A stretch of 64,000 nt of DNA from positions 2,294,001 through 2,358,000 of the forward strand of contig NZ_CP076643.1 in NCBI RefSeq assembly GCF_019226825.1, read 5' to 3'. This DNA is from Vibrio ostreae. Lineage in GTDB: Bacteria; Pseudomonadota; Gammaproteobacteria; Enterobacterales; Vibrionaceae. The position numbers and the translations under genes were made by a program. Below are positions 50,666 to 58,549 of this stretch, one piece after another. The notes beneath the pieces were generated by a model. That model was not told where the DNA came from, ran no database searches, and saw only the letters and a program-made list of their open reading frames with translations. Position 1 is the first letter of the stretch. Each line of letters begins with the position of its first letter.

Positions 50666-50748
50666 GTGTTTTTAGTCACTACCGTGTGTTTAGTAACAAC
50701 CATGTATTTAGTAACAACCATGTGTTTAGTAACAACCGTGTGTTTAGC
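50666..50748. repeat. 18-bp tandem repeat between TAXI gene and permease
   Basis: One 20-bp and three 18-bp copies of a gtgtttagtaacaaccat-like unit, plus a half copy, lie at 50666-50685, 50686-50703, 50704-50721, 50722-50739 and 50740-50748. They sit between the terminator and the permease start. Confidence 0.88.
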
Positions 50749-50816
50749 TTTTCGTTTGCTTTGAAAGGCTGCCTTTCCATGTTTACCAAGACCATCAAAT
50801 AATAAGGATAACATCC

Positions 50817-53396
50817 ATGACGCAGACAACGACGCCGTCGCAAGATGTGCAAGAGATGGTTGCACAGGCTGATACCGGAGCAAGGAATCCAAAAGGGATC
50901 CCAGGCCGAATTCTGTGGTTTGTACCACTGTGCTGGTCACTGTTCCAGCTGTGGTACGCCTCCCCGCTGCCATTCATTTTTGATTTTGGCGTACTCAATG
51001 ATACCCAGGCTCGCGCCATCCATTTAAGCTTCGCTATTTTCCTCGCCTTCACCGCCTATCCGGCGCTGAAGAGCTCTTCCCGTGAGCGTATTCCGGCGGT
51101 CGACTGGATTCTGGCTCTGGCGGGCAGCTTTTCCGCGGCCTACATTTATCTGTTTTACCAAGAGCTGGCCGGCCGTTCAGGCGCACCAACCACGCTCGAT
51201 GTGGTGGTCGCCGGCACTGGGATGCTGTTACTGCTCGAAGCGACACGGCGCGCGCTCGGTCCGCCGCTGATGGCGGTAGCCGGTGTTTTCCTGCTGTATA
51301 CCTTTGCCGGTCCTTACATGCCGGACGTGATTGCTCACAAAGGTGCCAGTCTGAATAAAGCCATGTCGCACCTGTGGCTGACCACAGAGGGTGTCTTCGG
51401 TGTGGCACTCGGCGTATCAACCTCGTTTGTATTCCTGTTTGTGCTGTTCGGCGCGATGCTGGAACGCGCAGGTGCCGGTGCTTACTTTATTAAAGTCGCC
51501 TTCTCGATGCTCGGTCACATGCGTGGCGGTCCGGCCAAAGCGGCAGTGGTTGCCTCCGGTTTGTCCGGCCTGGTATCCGGCTCTTCGATTGCTAACGTGG
51601 TGACCACAGGTACCTTCACCATTCCGCTGATGAAGCGGGTCGGTTTCCCGGGCACTAAAGCGGGGGCAGTGGAAGTTGCCGCATCAACCAACGGTCAGCT
51701 GACACCGCCGATTATGGGCGCAGCCGCGTTCCTGATGGTGGAATATGTCGGTATCTCCTATGTGGAAGTCATTCGTGCCGCCTTGCTGCCAGCACTTATT
51801 TCCTACATTGCATTGATTTATATCGTGCACCTTGAAGCGTGTAAGGCCGGTATGCAAGGTCTGCCACGCCGCCACAACCCGACCCTGCTGCAAAGCCTGG
51901 CGTCATTTATCGGCACCATTCTTGCCCTGTGTGTCATCAGTGCCGTGGTGTATTACGGCATTGGCTGGACCAAAGATGTGTTTGGCGCTGCCGCCACTCC
52001 AATGGTTACCATCGCATTGCTGATCGTCTACGTCCTGCTGGTACGCGTGTCAGCCAAGTACGCCGATCAAGCCGGTATGAATCTCGATGAGGAACTGACT
52101 GAAATCCCGGACACCGGGCCAACGGTCAAATCCGGCCTGCACTTCCTGCTGCCGATTGTGGTTCTGGTCTGGTGTCTGACCGTTGAGCGTTTCTCGCCGG
52201 GTCTGTCTGCATTCTGGGCCACGGTGTTTATGGTGTTCATTCTGCTGACCCAGCGCCCGCTGATGGCAATCTTCAATCAGACCGGAGATCTGTCCGGCAA
52301 GCTGAATGAAGGCGTAACGGATCTGCTGGAAAGCCTGGTTGCCGGTGCGCGCAACATGATCGGTATCGGTGTAGCGACTGCAGCAGCAGGTACGGTTGTT
52401 GGCGTAGTGACTCTGACCGGTATCGGCCTGGTGATGACTGACTTTGTCGAGTTCATCTCTGGTGGCAGCGTGATCATGATGCTGATCTTTACTGCGGTGA
52501 TCAGCCTGATCTTAGGTATGGGCCTACCAACCACAGCCAACTACATTGTGGTATCCACCCTGATGGCCCCGGTGATTGTCACCCTGGGCGCGCAGCACGG
52601 CCTGATCATTCCGCTGATTGCCGTACACCTGTTCGTGTTCTACTTCGGTATTCTGGCCGATGATACACCGCCGGTCGGTCTGGCCGCGTTTGCTGCGGCA
52701 GCGATTGCCAAGTCAGACCCGATACGGACCGGTATCCAGGGCTTTACCTACGATATCCGTACTGCCATTCTGCCGTTTATGTTTGTGTTCAACACCCAGC
52801 TTCTGTTGATGGGGATTGATACCTGGTGGCACCTCGCGCTGACGGTGATATCGTCGATTATCGCCATGCTGCTGTTCTCGGCGGCCACTCAGGGTTGGTG
52901 GTTTACCAAGACCAAATGGTGGGAAATCGTCGCCCTGCTGGTGCTGACGTTCACCTTCTTCCGTCCGGGATTCTGGTGGGATATGGTTTATCCGGCGCAG
53001 AAACTGTATCCGGGTACTCAGCTTGAGCAGGTGGTCGAACAGACTCCGGTCGGCCAGTCGGTGGCGATGATTGTGGCTGGTGACACGCTCGACGGTGATC
53101 ATGTCTCGAAAACCGTATTGCTGCCGTTTGATGATCGTGCCCAGGGCGCGGATGAGCGCATTGCTTCAATGGGACTGATGCTGAAACCGGAAAACAATCG
53201 TATGCTGATTGATATGGTGGAATTCGGCAGTCCGGCAGAAGCGGCCGGTATCGACTTTGACTGGGAGATCCGTTCGATTGTGGTCGACAGTGATCGTCCG
53301 ATGAAAGAGTGGGTATTTCTGCCAGCGCTGTTGCTGACCCTGTTACTGGGCTGGAACCAGAAACGCCGTGCGGCGCGCGAGCAGAATATTGCCTGA
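50817..53396 (+). CDS. TRAP transporter fused permease (DctQM type) with DUF3394 C-terminus
   Basis: Large inner-membrane permease of 859 residues that fuses the small (4 TM) and large (12 TM) TRAP subunits. About 16-18 hydrophobic segments are visible. Landmarks are SGLVSGSSIANVVTTGTFTIPLMKRVGF, ASTNGQLTPPIMGAAAFLM and GMGLPTTANYIVV of the DctM half, and FGILADDTPPVGLAAFAAAAIA. The C-terminal 180 or so residues form a soluble DUF3394-like, PDZ-flavoured part (LLIDMVEFGSPAEAAGIDFDWEI) followed by a last membrane helix. Acts with the preceding TAXI protein. Confidence 0.95.
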   Translation: MTQTTTPSQDVQEMVAQADTGARNPKGIPGRILWFVPLCWSLFQLWYASPLPFIFDFGVLNDTQARAIHLSFAIFLAFTAYPALKSSSRERIPAVDWILALAGSFSAAYIYLFYQELAGRSGAPTTLDVVVAGTGMLLLLEATRRALGPPLMAVAGVFLLYTFAGPYMPDVIAHKGASLNKAMSHLWLTTEGVFGVALGVSTSFVFLFVLFGAMLERAGAGAYFIKVAFSMLGHMRGGPAKAAVVASGLSGLVSGSSIANVVTTGTFTIPLMKRVGFPGTKAGAVEVAASTNGQLTPPIMGAAAFLMVEYVGISYVEVIRAALLPALISYIALIYIVHLEACKAGMQGLPRRHNPTLLQSLASFIGTILALCVISAVVYYGIGWTKDVFGAAATPMVTIALLIVYVLLVRVSAKYADQAGMNLDEELTEIPDTGPTVKSGLHFLLPIVVLVWCLTVERFSPGLSAFWATVFMVFILLTQRPLMAIFNQTGDLSGKLNEGVTDLLESLVAGARNMIGIGVATAAAGTVVGVVTLTGIGLVMTDFVEFISGGSVIMMLIFTAVISLILGMGLPTTANYIVVSTLMAPVIVTLGAQHGLIIPLIAVHLFVFYFGILADDTPPVGLAAFAAAAIAKSDPIRTGIQGFTYDIRTAILPFMFVFNTQLLLMGIDTWWHLALTVISSIIAMLLFSAATQGWWFTKTKWWEIVALLVLTFTFFRPGFWWDMVYPAQKLYPGTQLEQVVEQTPVGQSVAMIVAGDTLDGDHVSKTVLLPFDDRAQGADERIASMGLMLKPENNRMLIDMVEFGSPAEAAGIDFDWEIRSIVVDSDRPMKEWVFLPALLLTLLLGWNQKRRAAREQNIA

Positions 53397-53402
53397 TGCG
53401 AT

Positions 53403-53439
53403 TGATCAGATGCCCTGCCTGGCAGGGCATCTGTGATCA
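53403..53439 (+). other. Strong palindromic hairpin after the permease gene
   Basis: CAGATGCCCTGCC and GGCAGGGCATCTG are complementary over 13 bp with almost no loop, extended by TGATC/GATCA. No T run follows. It may attenuate transcription into the usp gene. Confidence 0.6.
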
Positions 53440-53514
53440 GGCCCCCGGCAGCCAAATCCTGCTCAGATATACTGGGTAGTATGAAGGCCCTACCCTACAC
53501 AGAGATTACGCATC

Positions 53515-53952
53515 ATGTATAAACATATCCTTGTACCGGTTGATTTAAACGAAAAAGGCTTTGGTGATAAAGCCCTGCAACAGGCAATCTGGCATGCCAA
53601 ACAAGCCAATGCCACCCTGCATCTGCTTAACGTGTTACCCGGCATCCATATGTCGATGGTCGCGACCTACTTTCCGAAAGATGCGGCCGCCAAAATGAAG
53701 CAGGATGTGCGTCAACAGCTGACTGCATTTGCCGAGCAACAGATTGGTGATGCCGTGCCTTATCAGTTGCATGTTGCTGAAGGCAAACCGTATTCGACCA
53801 TCCTCGACTACGCTAAACAACTGCATGCTGATCTGATTGTCATGCCAAGCCACAAGCGCTCGAAACTTGATAAAGTCATGCTCGGTTCAGTGGCCAGTAA
53901 AGTCGTGGAGCTTTCACCGGTTCATGTACTGGTGGTCAAACCCCAGGCTTAA
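53515..53952 (+). CDS. Universal stress protein (UspA family)
   Basis: Cytosolic nucleotide-binding stress protein of 145 residues. It starts MYKHILVPVDLNEKGFG and ends with the ATP-binding G-x2-G-x9-G(S/T)-like MLGSVASKVVELSPVHVLVVK. USP genes commonly accompany TRAP transporters and can regulate them (as TeaD does for TeaABC), so a link to the upstream transporter is plausible. It has its own terminator. Confidence 0.93.
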   Translation: MYKHILVPVDLNEKGFGDKALQQAIWHAKQANATLHLLNVLPGIHMSMVATYFPKDAAAKMKQDVRQQLTAFAEQQIGDAVPYQLHVAEGKPYSTILDYAKQLHADLIVMPSHKRSKLDKVMLGSVASKVVELSPVHVLVVKPQA

Positions 53953-53987
53953 CTCTGCTTTGCCCGCAGCGGCCATCTTAGTGATAG

Positions 53988-54014
53988 AAAAAGACGCTCA
54001 ATGCGTCTTTTTTA
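53988..54014 (+). terminator. Terminator of the usp gene
   Basis: Stem AAAAAGACGC/GCGTCTTTTT with a TCAAT loop. Confidence 0.92.
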
Positions 54015-54063
54015 TTCGGTAAAACCTATTAAATAAATCGTTCAAACCCATTTTTGTTTTTGC

Positions 54064-54088
54064 GAATAATTATCAATAATACTCGCAT
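54064..54088. promoter_or_regulatory. Possible Fur-like site upstream of the DUF2061 gene
   Basis: The segment gaataattatcaataatactc shares aataattatca with the irgA site and matches the Fur consensus in part. It lies about 30 bp before the start codon. Confidence 0.4.
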
Positions 54089-54114
54089 CAAACAGATACA
54101 GGGTTGGACCGATC

Positions 54115-54498
54115 ATGAAAAAGACACTCAGCTTTGCCGCTATTCACTTCACCATTGCGTTTAGCGTCGCCTACATTCTGACCGGGGATGTCATCATCGG
54201 CAGCCTGATCGCCATGCTGGAACCTATGGTCAATACCGTGGCTTTTTACTTTCATGATCAAGCCTGGAACCGTTACGCTCAACGCAGCGGTAAGACGGTC
54301 AATGCGCGCATCAAAACCGCGACCTTTGCACTCATTCACTTCAGTGTCGCCTTTAATGTCGCCTATCTGCTGACGGGGAGCTGGTTAGTCGGCGGGATCA
54401 TGGCGCTGATTGAACCCAGCATTAATACCTGTGCTTACTATCTGCATGAGAAAAACTGGCAAAGTAAACACACCACTTCGTGGGGATGTGCTCACTAA
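54115..54498 (+). CDS. Duplicated DUF2061 membrane protein
   Basis: 127-residue membrane protein made of two copies of the DUF2061 unit: AAIHFTIAFSVAYILTGDVIIGSLIAMLEPMVNTVAFYFHDQAW and ALIHFSVAFNVAYLLTGSWLVGGIMALIEPSINTCAYYLHEKNW. Each has two hydrophobic helices and the E-P-x(2)-N-T-x(2)-Y/F-Y-x-H/L motif. Function is unknown. A possible Fur box precedes it. Confidence 0.88.
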   Translation: MKKTLSFAAIHFTIAFSVAYILTGDVIIGSLIAMLEPMVNTVAFYFHDQAWNRYAQRSGKTVNARIKTATFALIHFSVAFNVAYLLTGSWLVGGIMALIEPSINTCAYYLHEKNWQSKHTTSWGCAH

Positions 54499-54541
54499 GT
54501 ATAAAGAATCAGTCATGCCAGCGCCGCTCTGCTGAAAATAG

Positions 54542-54565
54542 AAATCCCGCCTGCCTGCGGGATTT
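54542..54565. terminator. Terminator between the DUF2061 and GH2-like genes
   Basis: Stem AAATCCCGC/GCGGGATTT with 6-nt loop; it can act on both strands for the convergent genes. Confidence 0.8.
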
Positions 54566-54631
54566 GTTGACCTCTGTCGGAGCTTAAAGCGCAGTGACCT
54601 CGGCTCAGAGCGGAATGACGCCACCGATAGC

Positions 54632-55432
54632 TCATAACGGGAAATGGCTGACGCACAGATCCTGATTTAACCCGAGCTGGAACGCCAGTATCTGCCCGTC
54701 CAGCTCAATCCGGACATCATAACGGGCTTGGTTTTCCGGCCGCTGCGGATCAAAGTATTGCGGAGCCTCAATCTGGAACAGTGCGCTGGCACGGCTGCTG
54801 CGTACATCAATCGGCAGCTGATAAGTCATGCTGCCAAACTTAACCGTCGCCGCAATCAGTCCGGGTGAATAGGTCTGAAAGAACAACTCCACCAGCACTT
54901 CACAACCACCGCCATGGTGCCAGATCTGCTCGGTCGCAACATGCTCAAGCCGCACATGGCGGATACACTGCAAAAACGGCGCACGCCAGATGCCGATCCG
55001 GCTGTCATAAGGTTTGGTCTGCTCAGCCGATAAGGCACACAGCTGGGCCGGCTCTTCATCAAGCAGCCACTCTTCCTCCTGTTCAAGGAACAGGATTTCA
55101 AACCGGTTACGGCCCGGATTCAACCAAGGTCGAATATCTTTACGATACACAGCCTGCAAGCCATCGCAGTCAAACAGGGCAACTCCGTTGAGACGCACTT
55201 CAGCATGATAGTCGATCCCCTCCAGCACCAGATCAATCGCCGCAAAGCTGAGCAGAGTGTCGTCGACCTCGATGTCATGCATCAGATGCCATTCCTGCTC
55301 AGCAATGCTCTGTTCAGACAGCTCATCAGGCAACACGGCGCTGAGCGGCGCCGGAAAGGTAATGTCATTCTGGGGAATGGATAAATCGGTCAGAGGAGAG
55401 AGCTGCCAGAGGCCGGCAAGAGAAAGCTGCAT
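54632..55432 (-). CDS. Glycoside hydrolase family 2 sugar-binding-domain-like protein
   Basis: 266-residue protein that resembles only the N-terminal jelly-roll of GH2 beta-mannosidase-like enzymes: LSLAGLWQLSPLTD, EQEWHLMHDIEVDD, DLVLEGIDYHAEVRLNGVALFDCDGLQAVYRKDIRPWLNPGRNRFEILF and IGIWRAPFLQCIRHVRLEHV. No TIM-barrel catalytic domain follows, and there is no signal peptide. It could be a stand-alone carbohydrate-binding protein or a remnant; its isolated context gives no substrate hint. Confidence 0.8.
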   Translation of the reverse strand: MQLSLAGLWQLSPLTDLSIPQNDITFPAPLSAVLPDELSEQSIAEQEWHLMHDIEVDDTLLSFAAIDLVLEGIDYHAEVRLNGVALFDCDGLQAVYRKDIRPWLNPGRNRFEILFLEQEEEWLLDEEPAQLCALSAEQTKPYDSRIGIWRAPFLQCIRHVRLEHVATEQIWHHGGGCEVLVELFFQTYSPGLIAATVKFGSMTYQLPIDVRSSRASALFQIEAPQYFDPQRPENQARYDVRIELDGQILAFQLGLNQDLCVSHFPL

Positions 55433-55502
55433 GAGATCCGCCGTTAGATAATAATCAGTTAAGGGCTTGAAGCACGGTTTACTTCATTCAAACATGCAGG
55501 GT

Positions 55503-55532
55503 AAAAAAATACCAGCCAAGTGGCTGGTATTT
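55503..55532 (-). terminator. Terminator of rraB
   Basis: On the minus strand ATACCAGCCA/TGGCTGGTAT is followed by T7. Confidence 0.9.
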
Positions 55533-55546
55533 GTAACGATTATTAT

Positions 55547-55969
55547 TTATGCGTCGTCGTCTTCATCTTCTTCGTCGTCACCGTACAACGCATCTTCACC
55601 CTCATAGTAGGTGCCCCAGCCGTCGTAAATGACGTCGTATTTTTCCGCCAGGTTGACCAGCTTCTCGACCTGCGCATCAATGCTGTCTGCATTCAGTGCA
55701 GACTGCATGGTCGCATCGAAACACAACAGCTTGTTGCCGTCTTCATCTTCGGTTTCTTCCGCTTCAAGCACTTCGAAACCCATCTTGAACGCTTCGACTG
55801 CCGCTTTCTCTAGCGTGTCAAAATCTTCGGCAAAGAAGTGGTGTTCGATCTCGTACTCAGCTTCTGGATCACTGCCGTCCTCAAGGAGTGCCTGAATGAT
55901 ATCGCGAGTCTCTTCCTTTTGGATCTCGAGTAACTCTTCAACTGACAGATATTCATCTTCATGAGACAT
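55547..55969 (-). CDS. rraB: Regulator of ribonuclease E activity B
   Basis: Small acidic protein that binds RNase E and alters degradosome composition, changing the decay of a subset of mRNAs. The 140-residue protein has the family pattern [29 protein letters not shown] and [38 protein letters not shown], and ends in an Asp/Glu tail. The presence of RNase G (rng) on the same strand further upstream is coincidental as far as can be seen. Confidence 0.93.
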   Translation of the reverse strand: MSHEDEYLSVEELLEIQKEETRDIIQALLEDGSDPEAEYEIEHHFFAEDFDTLEKAAVEAFKMGFEVLEAEETEDEDGNKLLCFDATMQSALNADSIDAQVEKLVNLAEKYDVIYDGWGTYYEGEDALYGDDEEDEDDDA

Positions 55970-56125
55970 AAGTGTGCTCCAGAATGGTTAAATTAGGTCA
56001 AATTTCAGTGCGACGAAATATGGCACGGATCGTCAGTAATTACCACCCACAAAACGATCCGGATCCGATCTTTCTGCCGCTGTTGGTTGATAAATATGCC
56101 AAAACCACCTCACGCCAGCAAGCCG

Positions 56126-56153
56126 CCAAAACAAAGCCGCATCACTGCGGCTT
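56126..56153 (-). terminator. Terminator of the tldD transcript
   Basis: On the minus strand AAGCCGCA-GTGA-TGCGGCTT is followed by TGTTTTGG, a T-rich tail. It lies beyond the tandem repeat after tldD. Confidence 0.65.
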
Positions 56154-56161
56154 GGTTATGA

Positions 56162-56265
56162 TATGAGCTGACGAATTAGCTATGAACTGATATTAGTTAT
56201 GCACCGATATTCGTTATAAAGCGGTATTACTTATAAAACGGCATTAGTGATGAACCGATTCTCTA
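56162..56265. repeat. Six-copy 17-bp tandem repeat after tldD
   Basis: One 19-bp and five 17-bp degenerate copies lie at 56162-56180, 56181-56197, 56198-56214, 56215-56231, 56232-56248 and 56249-56265, of the form tatgaaccgatattagt. The last copy covers the tldD stop codon. Nothing else is seen in the 293-bp gap between rraB and tldD apart from a terminator. Confidence 0.85.
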
Positions 56266-57708
56266 CTCGGTACCACCCACGGTCAACGCATCCAGCTTCA
56301 GCGTTGGCTGACCAACACCGACCGGCACGCTCTGGCCGGCTTTACCGCACACGCCGACCCCGCGGTCGATACTCAGATCGTTACCGACCATAGAAACTTG
56401 CTGCATCGCTTCAATCCCGGAACCAATTAAGGTGGCGCCTTTTATCGGATGAGTCACTTTACCGTTTTCAATCATGTAAGCTTCAGAAGCTGAGAACACA
56501 AACTTACCGGAGGTGATGTCAACCTGACCGCCACCGAAGTTCGGTGCGTAGATACCTTTCTTCACTGTCGAGATGATCTCTTCCGGCGTATGCTGACCAG
56601 GCAGCATGTAGGTGTTGGTCATACGCGGCATTGGCAGATGGGCATAAGACTCACGGCGGCCGTTACCGGTCGGTGCCACCCCCATCAGGCGCGCATTGTG
56701 CTTGTCCTGCATGTAGCCTTTCAGAACACCTTTTTCGATCAGCACATTGTACTGACCGTTCACACCTTCATCATCAACGTTGAGTGAGCCGCGCAGATCT
56801 TTCAGCGTGCCGTCATCGACGATGGTACACAGATCAGAGGTGACTTTCTGGCCAATCTTGCCGGAGAAGACCGACGATTCTTTGCGGTTGAAGTCGCCTT
56901 CCAGACCATGACCTACTGCTTCGTGCAGCAGTACGCCCGGCCAGCCAGAGCCCAGTACCACCGGCATAGTACCGGCCGGGGCCGCGACCGCTTCCAGGTT
57001 AACCAGCGCCTGACGAATCGCTTCGTCAGCAAAAGAGTACGCCATCTGCTGACCATTTTCTTCCGAGAGGAAAAAGTCGTAATTGAAACGGCCACCGCCG
57101 CCTGAGCTGCCGCGTTCACGGCGATCGCCTTTTTGCGCCAGAACACTGATCGACAGACGCACCAGCGGACGGATATCACCGGCATAAGTACCATCGGTCG
57201 CTGCGACCAGGATCTGCTCATGCACACCACTTAGGCTGATAGAGACTTCCTGAATCAGCGGCTCTTTGGTGCGGATGTAAGCATCCAGCTGTTTGAGCAG
57301 TTCGGTTTTCTGCTGTTTCTCCCAGCACTCCAGCGGATTAACCGCAGCGTAGTAACTCTGGTTACTGCTGCGTTGAAAAGCCTGAACTTTGCCATTCTGG
57401 CCTTGCTGGGCAATGCCGCGCGCTGCGATAGCGCTCTGTTTCAGCCCGTCGAGCTGGATTTGGTCAGAGTAGGCAAAACCGGTTTTCTCGCCGGTAATCG
57501 CACGCACACCGACACCACAGTCAATGTTGAATGAACCGTCCTTGATGATGCTGTCTTCGAGCACCAGTGACTCATGCCAGCTGGACTGAAAGTAGATGTC
57601 AGCATAATCAATTTCACGAGTGGCGATGGTCGCCAAAGTGTCAGCGATATCCTGCTCTGTCAGCCCGGCGGGGGTTAATAGTGCTTCTTCAATACGGGTA
57701 ATACTCAT
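56263..57708 (-). CDS. tldD: Metalloprotease TldD
   Basis: Subunit of the TldD/TldE (PmbA) protease, which degrades unfolded peptides and matures microcin B17 and takes part in CcdA turnover. The 481-residue protein has the zinc motif HEAVGH (in [21 protein letters not shown]) and [15 protein letters not shown]. It is the last gene of a minus-strand run and starts 2 bp before the end of the nit gene, so it is coupled. The partner pmbA is not in the window next to it. Confidence 0.96.
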   Translation of the reverse strand: MSITRIEEALLTPAGLTEQDIADTLATIATREIDYADIYFQSSWHESLVLEDSIIKDGSFNIDCGVGVRAITGEKTGFAYSDQIQLDGLKQSAIAARGIAQQGQNGKVQAFQRSSNQSYYAAVNPLECWEKQQKTELLKQLDAYIRTKEPLIQEVSISLSGVHEQILVAATDGTYAGDIRPLVRLSISVLAQKGDRRERGSSGGGGRFNYDFFLSEENGQQMAYSFADEAIRQALVNLEAVAAPAGTMPVVLGSGWPGVLLHEAVGHGLEGDFNRKESSVFSGKIGQKVTSDLCTIVDDGTLKDLRGSLNVDDEGVNGQYNVLIEKGVLKGYMQDKHNARLMGVAPTGNGRRESYAHLPMPRMTNTYMLPGQHTPEEIISTVKKGIYAPNFGGGQVDITSGKFVFSASEAYMIENGKVTHPIKGATLIGSGIEAMQQVSMVGNDLSIDRGVGVCGKAGQSVPVGVGQPTLKLDALTVGGTE

Positions 57709-57710
57709 AG

Positions 57711-58538
57711 CTAACTCTTTATCTCTTTAAATTGATTATCAAAGCGCGTGTGCTCAATGATAGGCATGGTACGTCTTAGCCTGTCCAATTGGTCCAGTTC
57801 AATATCAGCCACCAGATTGGCAGGGCTTTGTCCCAGCGAAGCCACTACTTCACCCCACGGGTTGATGATCATGGAGTGGCCCCAGGTTTCACGTCCGCAC
57901 GGATGGTGACCGCCCTGACCGACCGCGATCACCCAGCACTGGGTCTCGATTGCGCGGGCACGCAGCAACACTTCCCAGTGCGCGCGTCCGGTTACCGCGG
58001 TAAACGCGGCAGGTACCAGCAGAATCTGAGCCCCGAGGCGGCGCAGCTCTGCGTATAAATTAGGAAAACGAACGTCATAACAGATAGACAGCCCAAGCTG
58101 TCCGAACGGTGTCGGTACGACCACCACTTGGTTACCCGGGGTAAAGGTTTCCGACTCCCGATAACGCTGATGGCCATCGGCAACATCCACATCAAACATA
58201 TGCAGCTTATCATAATGTGCCACTGCTGCGCCCTGCGGATTAAATAAAATCGATGTGGTTGTCACGCCCTCAGCTCTGGCGATCGGCATACTGCCTACCA
58301 GTAACCATAGCTGATTGTCGCGCGCAATGCGGGATAGCTCAGCCTGCATCGGCCCCTGGCCGAACGCTTCAGCATGACTGTGGTAGTCTTCGCGATTGCC
58401 CAGTACCACCGCGTTTTCCGGTGTCACCACCCATTCCGCACCCTGACCGGCCAGCACTTGTGCCTGCCTGGCGATGTAGGCCAGATTCTGTTCTACATCC
58501 GGACCTGAGGTCATCTGAATTAATCCGACACGTTGCAT
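57711..58538 (-). CDS. Carbon-nitrogen hydrolase (nitrilase family, Nit-like)
   Basis: 275-residue cytosolic amidase of the nitrilase superfamily. The Glu-Lys-Cys triad is visible: Glu in [10 protein letters not shown], Lys in [13 protein letters not shown], Cys in [15 protein letters not shown]. The sequence resembles Nit1-type deaminated glutathione amidases, which would clear a side product of transaminases; that role is inferred. It lies between yhdP and tldD with gaps of about 11 and 2 bp. Confidence 0.9.
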   Translation of the reverse strand: MQRVGLIQMTSGPDVEQNLAYIARQAQVLAGQGAEWVVTPENAVVLGNREDYHSHAEAFGQGPMQAELSRIARDNQLWLLVGSMPIARAEGVTTTSILFNPQGAAVAHYDKLHMFDVDVADGHQRYRESETFTPGNQVVVVPTPFGQLGLSICYDVRFPNLYAELRRLGAQILLVPAAFTAVTGRAHWEVLLRARAIETQCWVIAVGQGGHHPCGRETWGHSMIINPWGEVVASLGQSPANLVADIELDQLDRLRRTMPIIEHTRFDNQFKEIKS

Positions 58539-58549
58539 GTTCTCACTCC

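Noticed and set aside
55972..56166. 64-residue open frame between rraB and tldD
   Set aside because: No ribosome binding site, no family resemblance, and it runs through a terminator hairpin.
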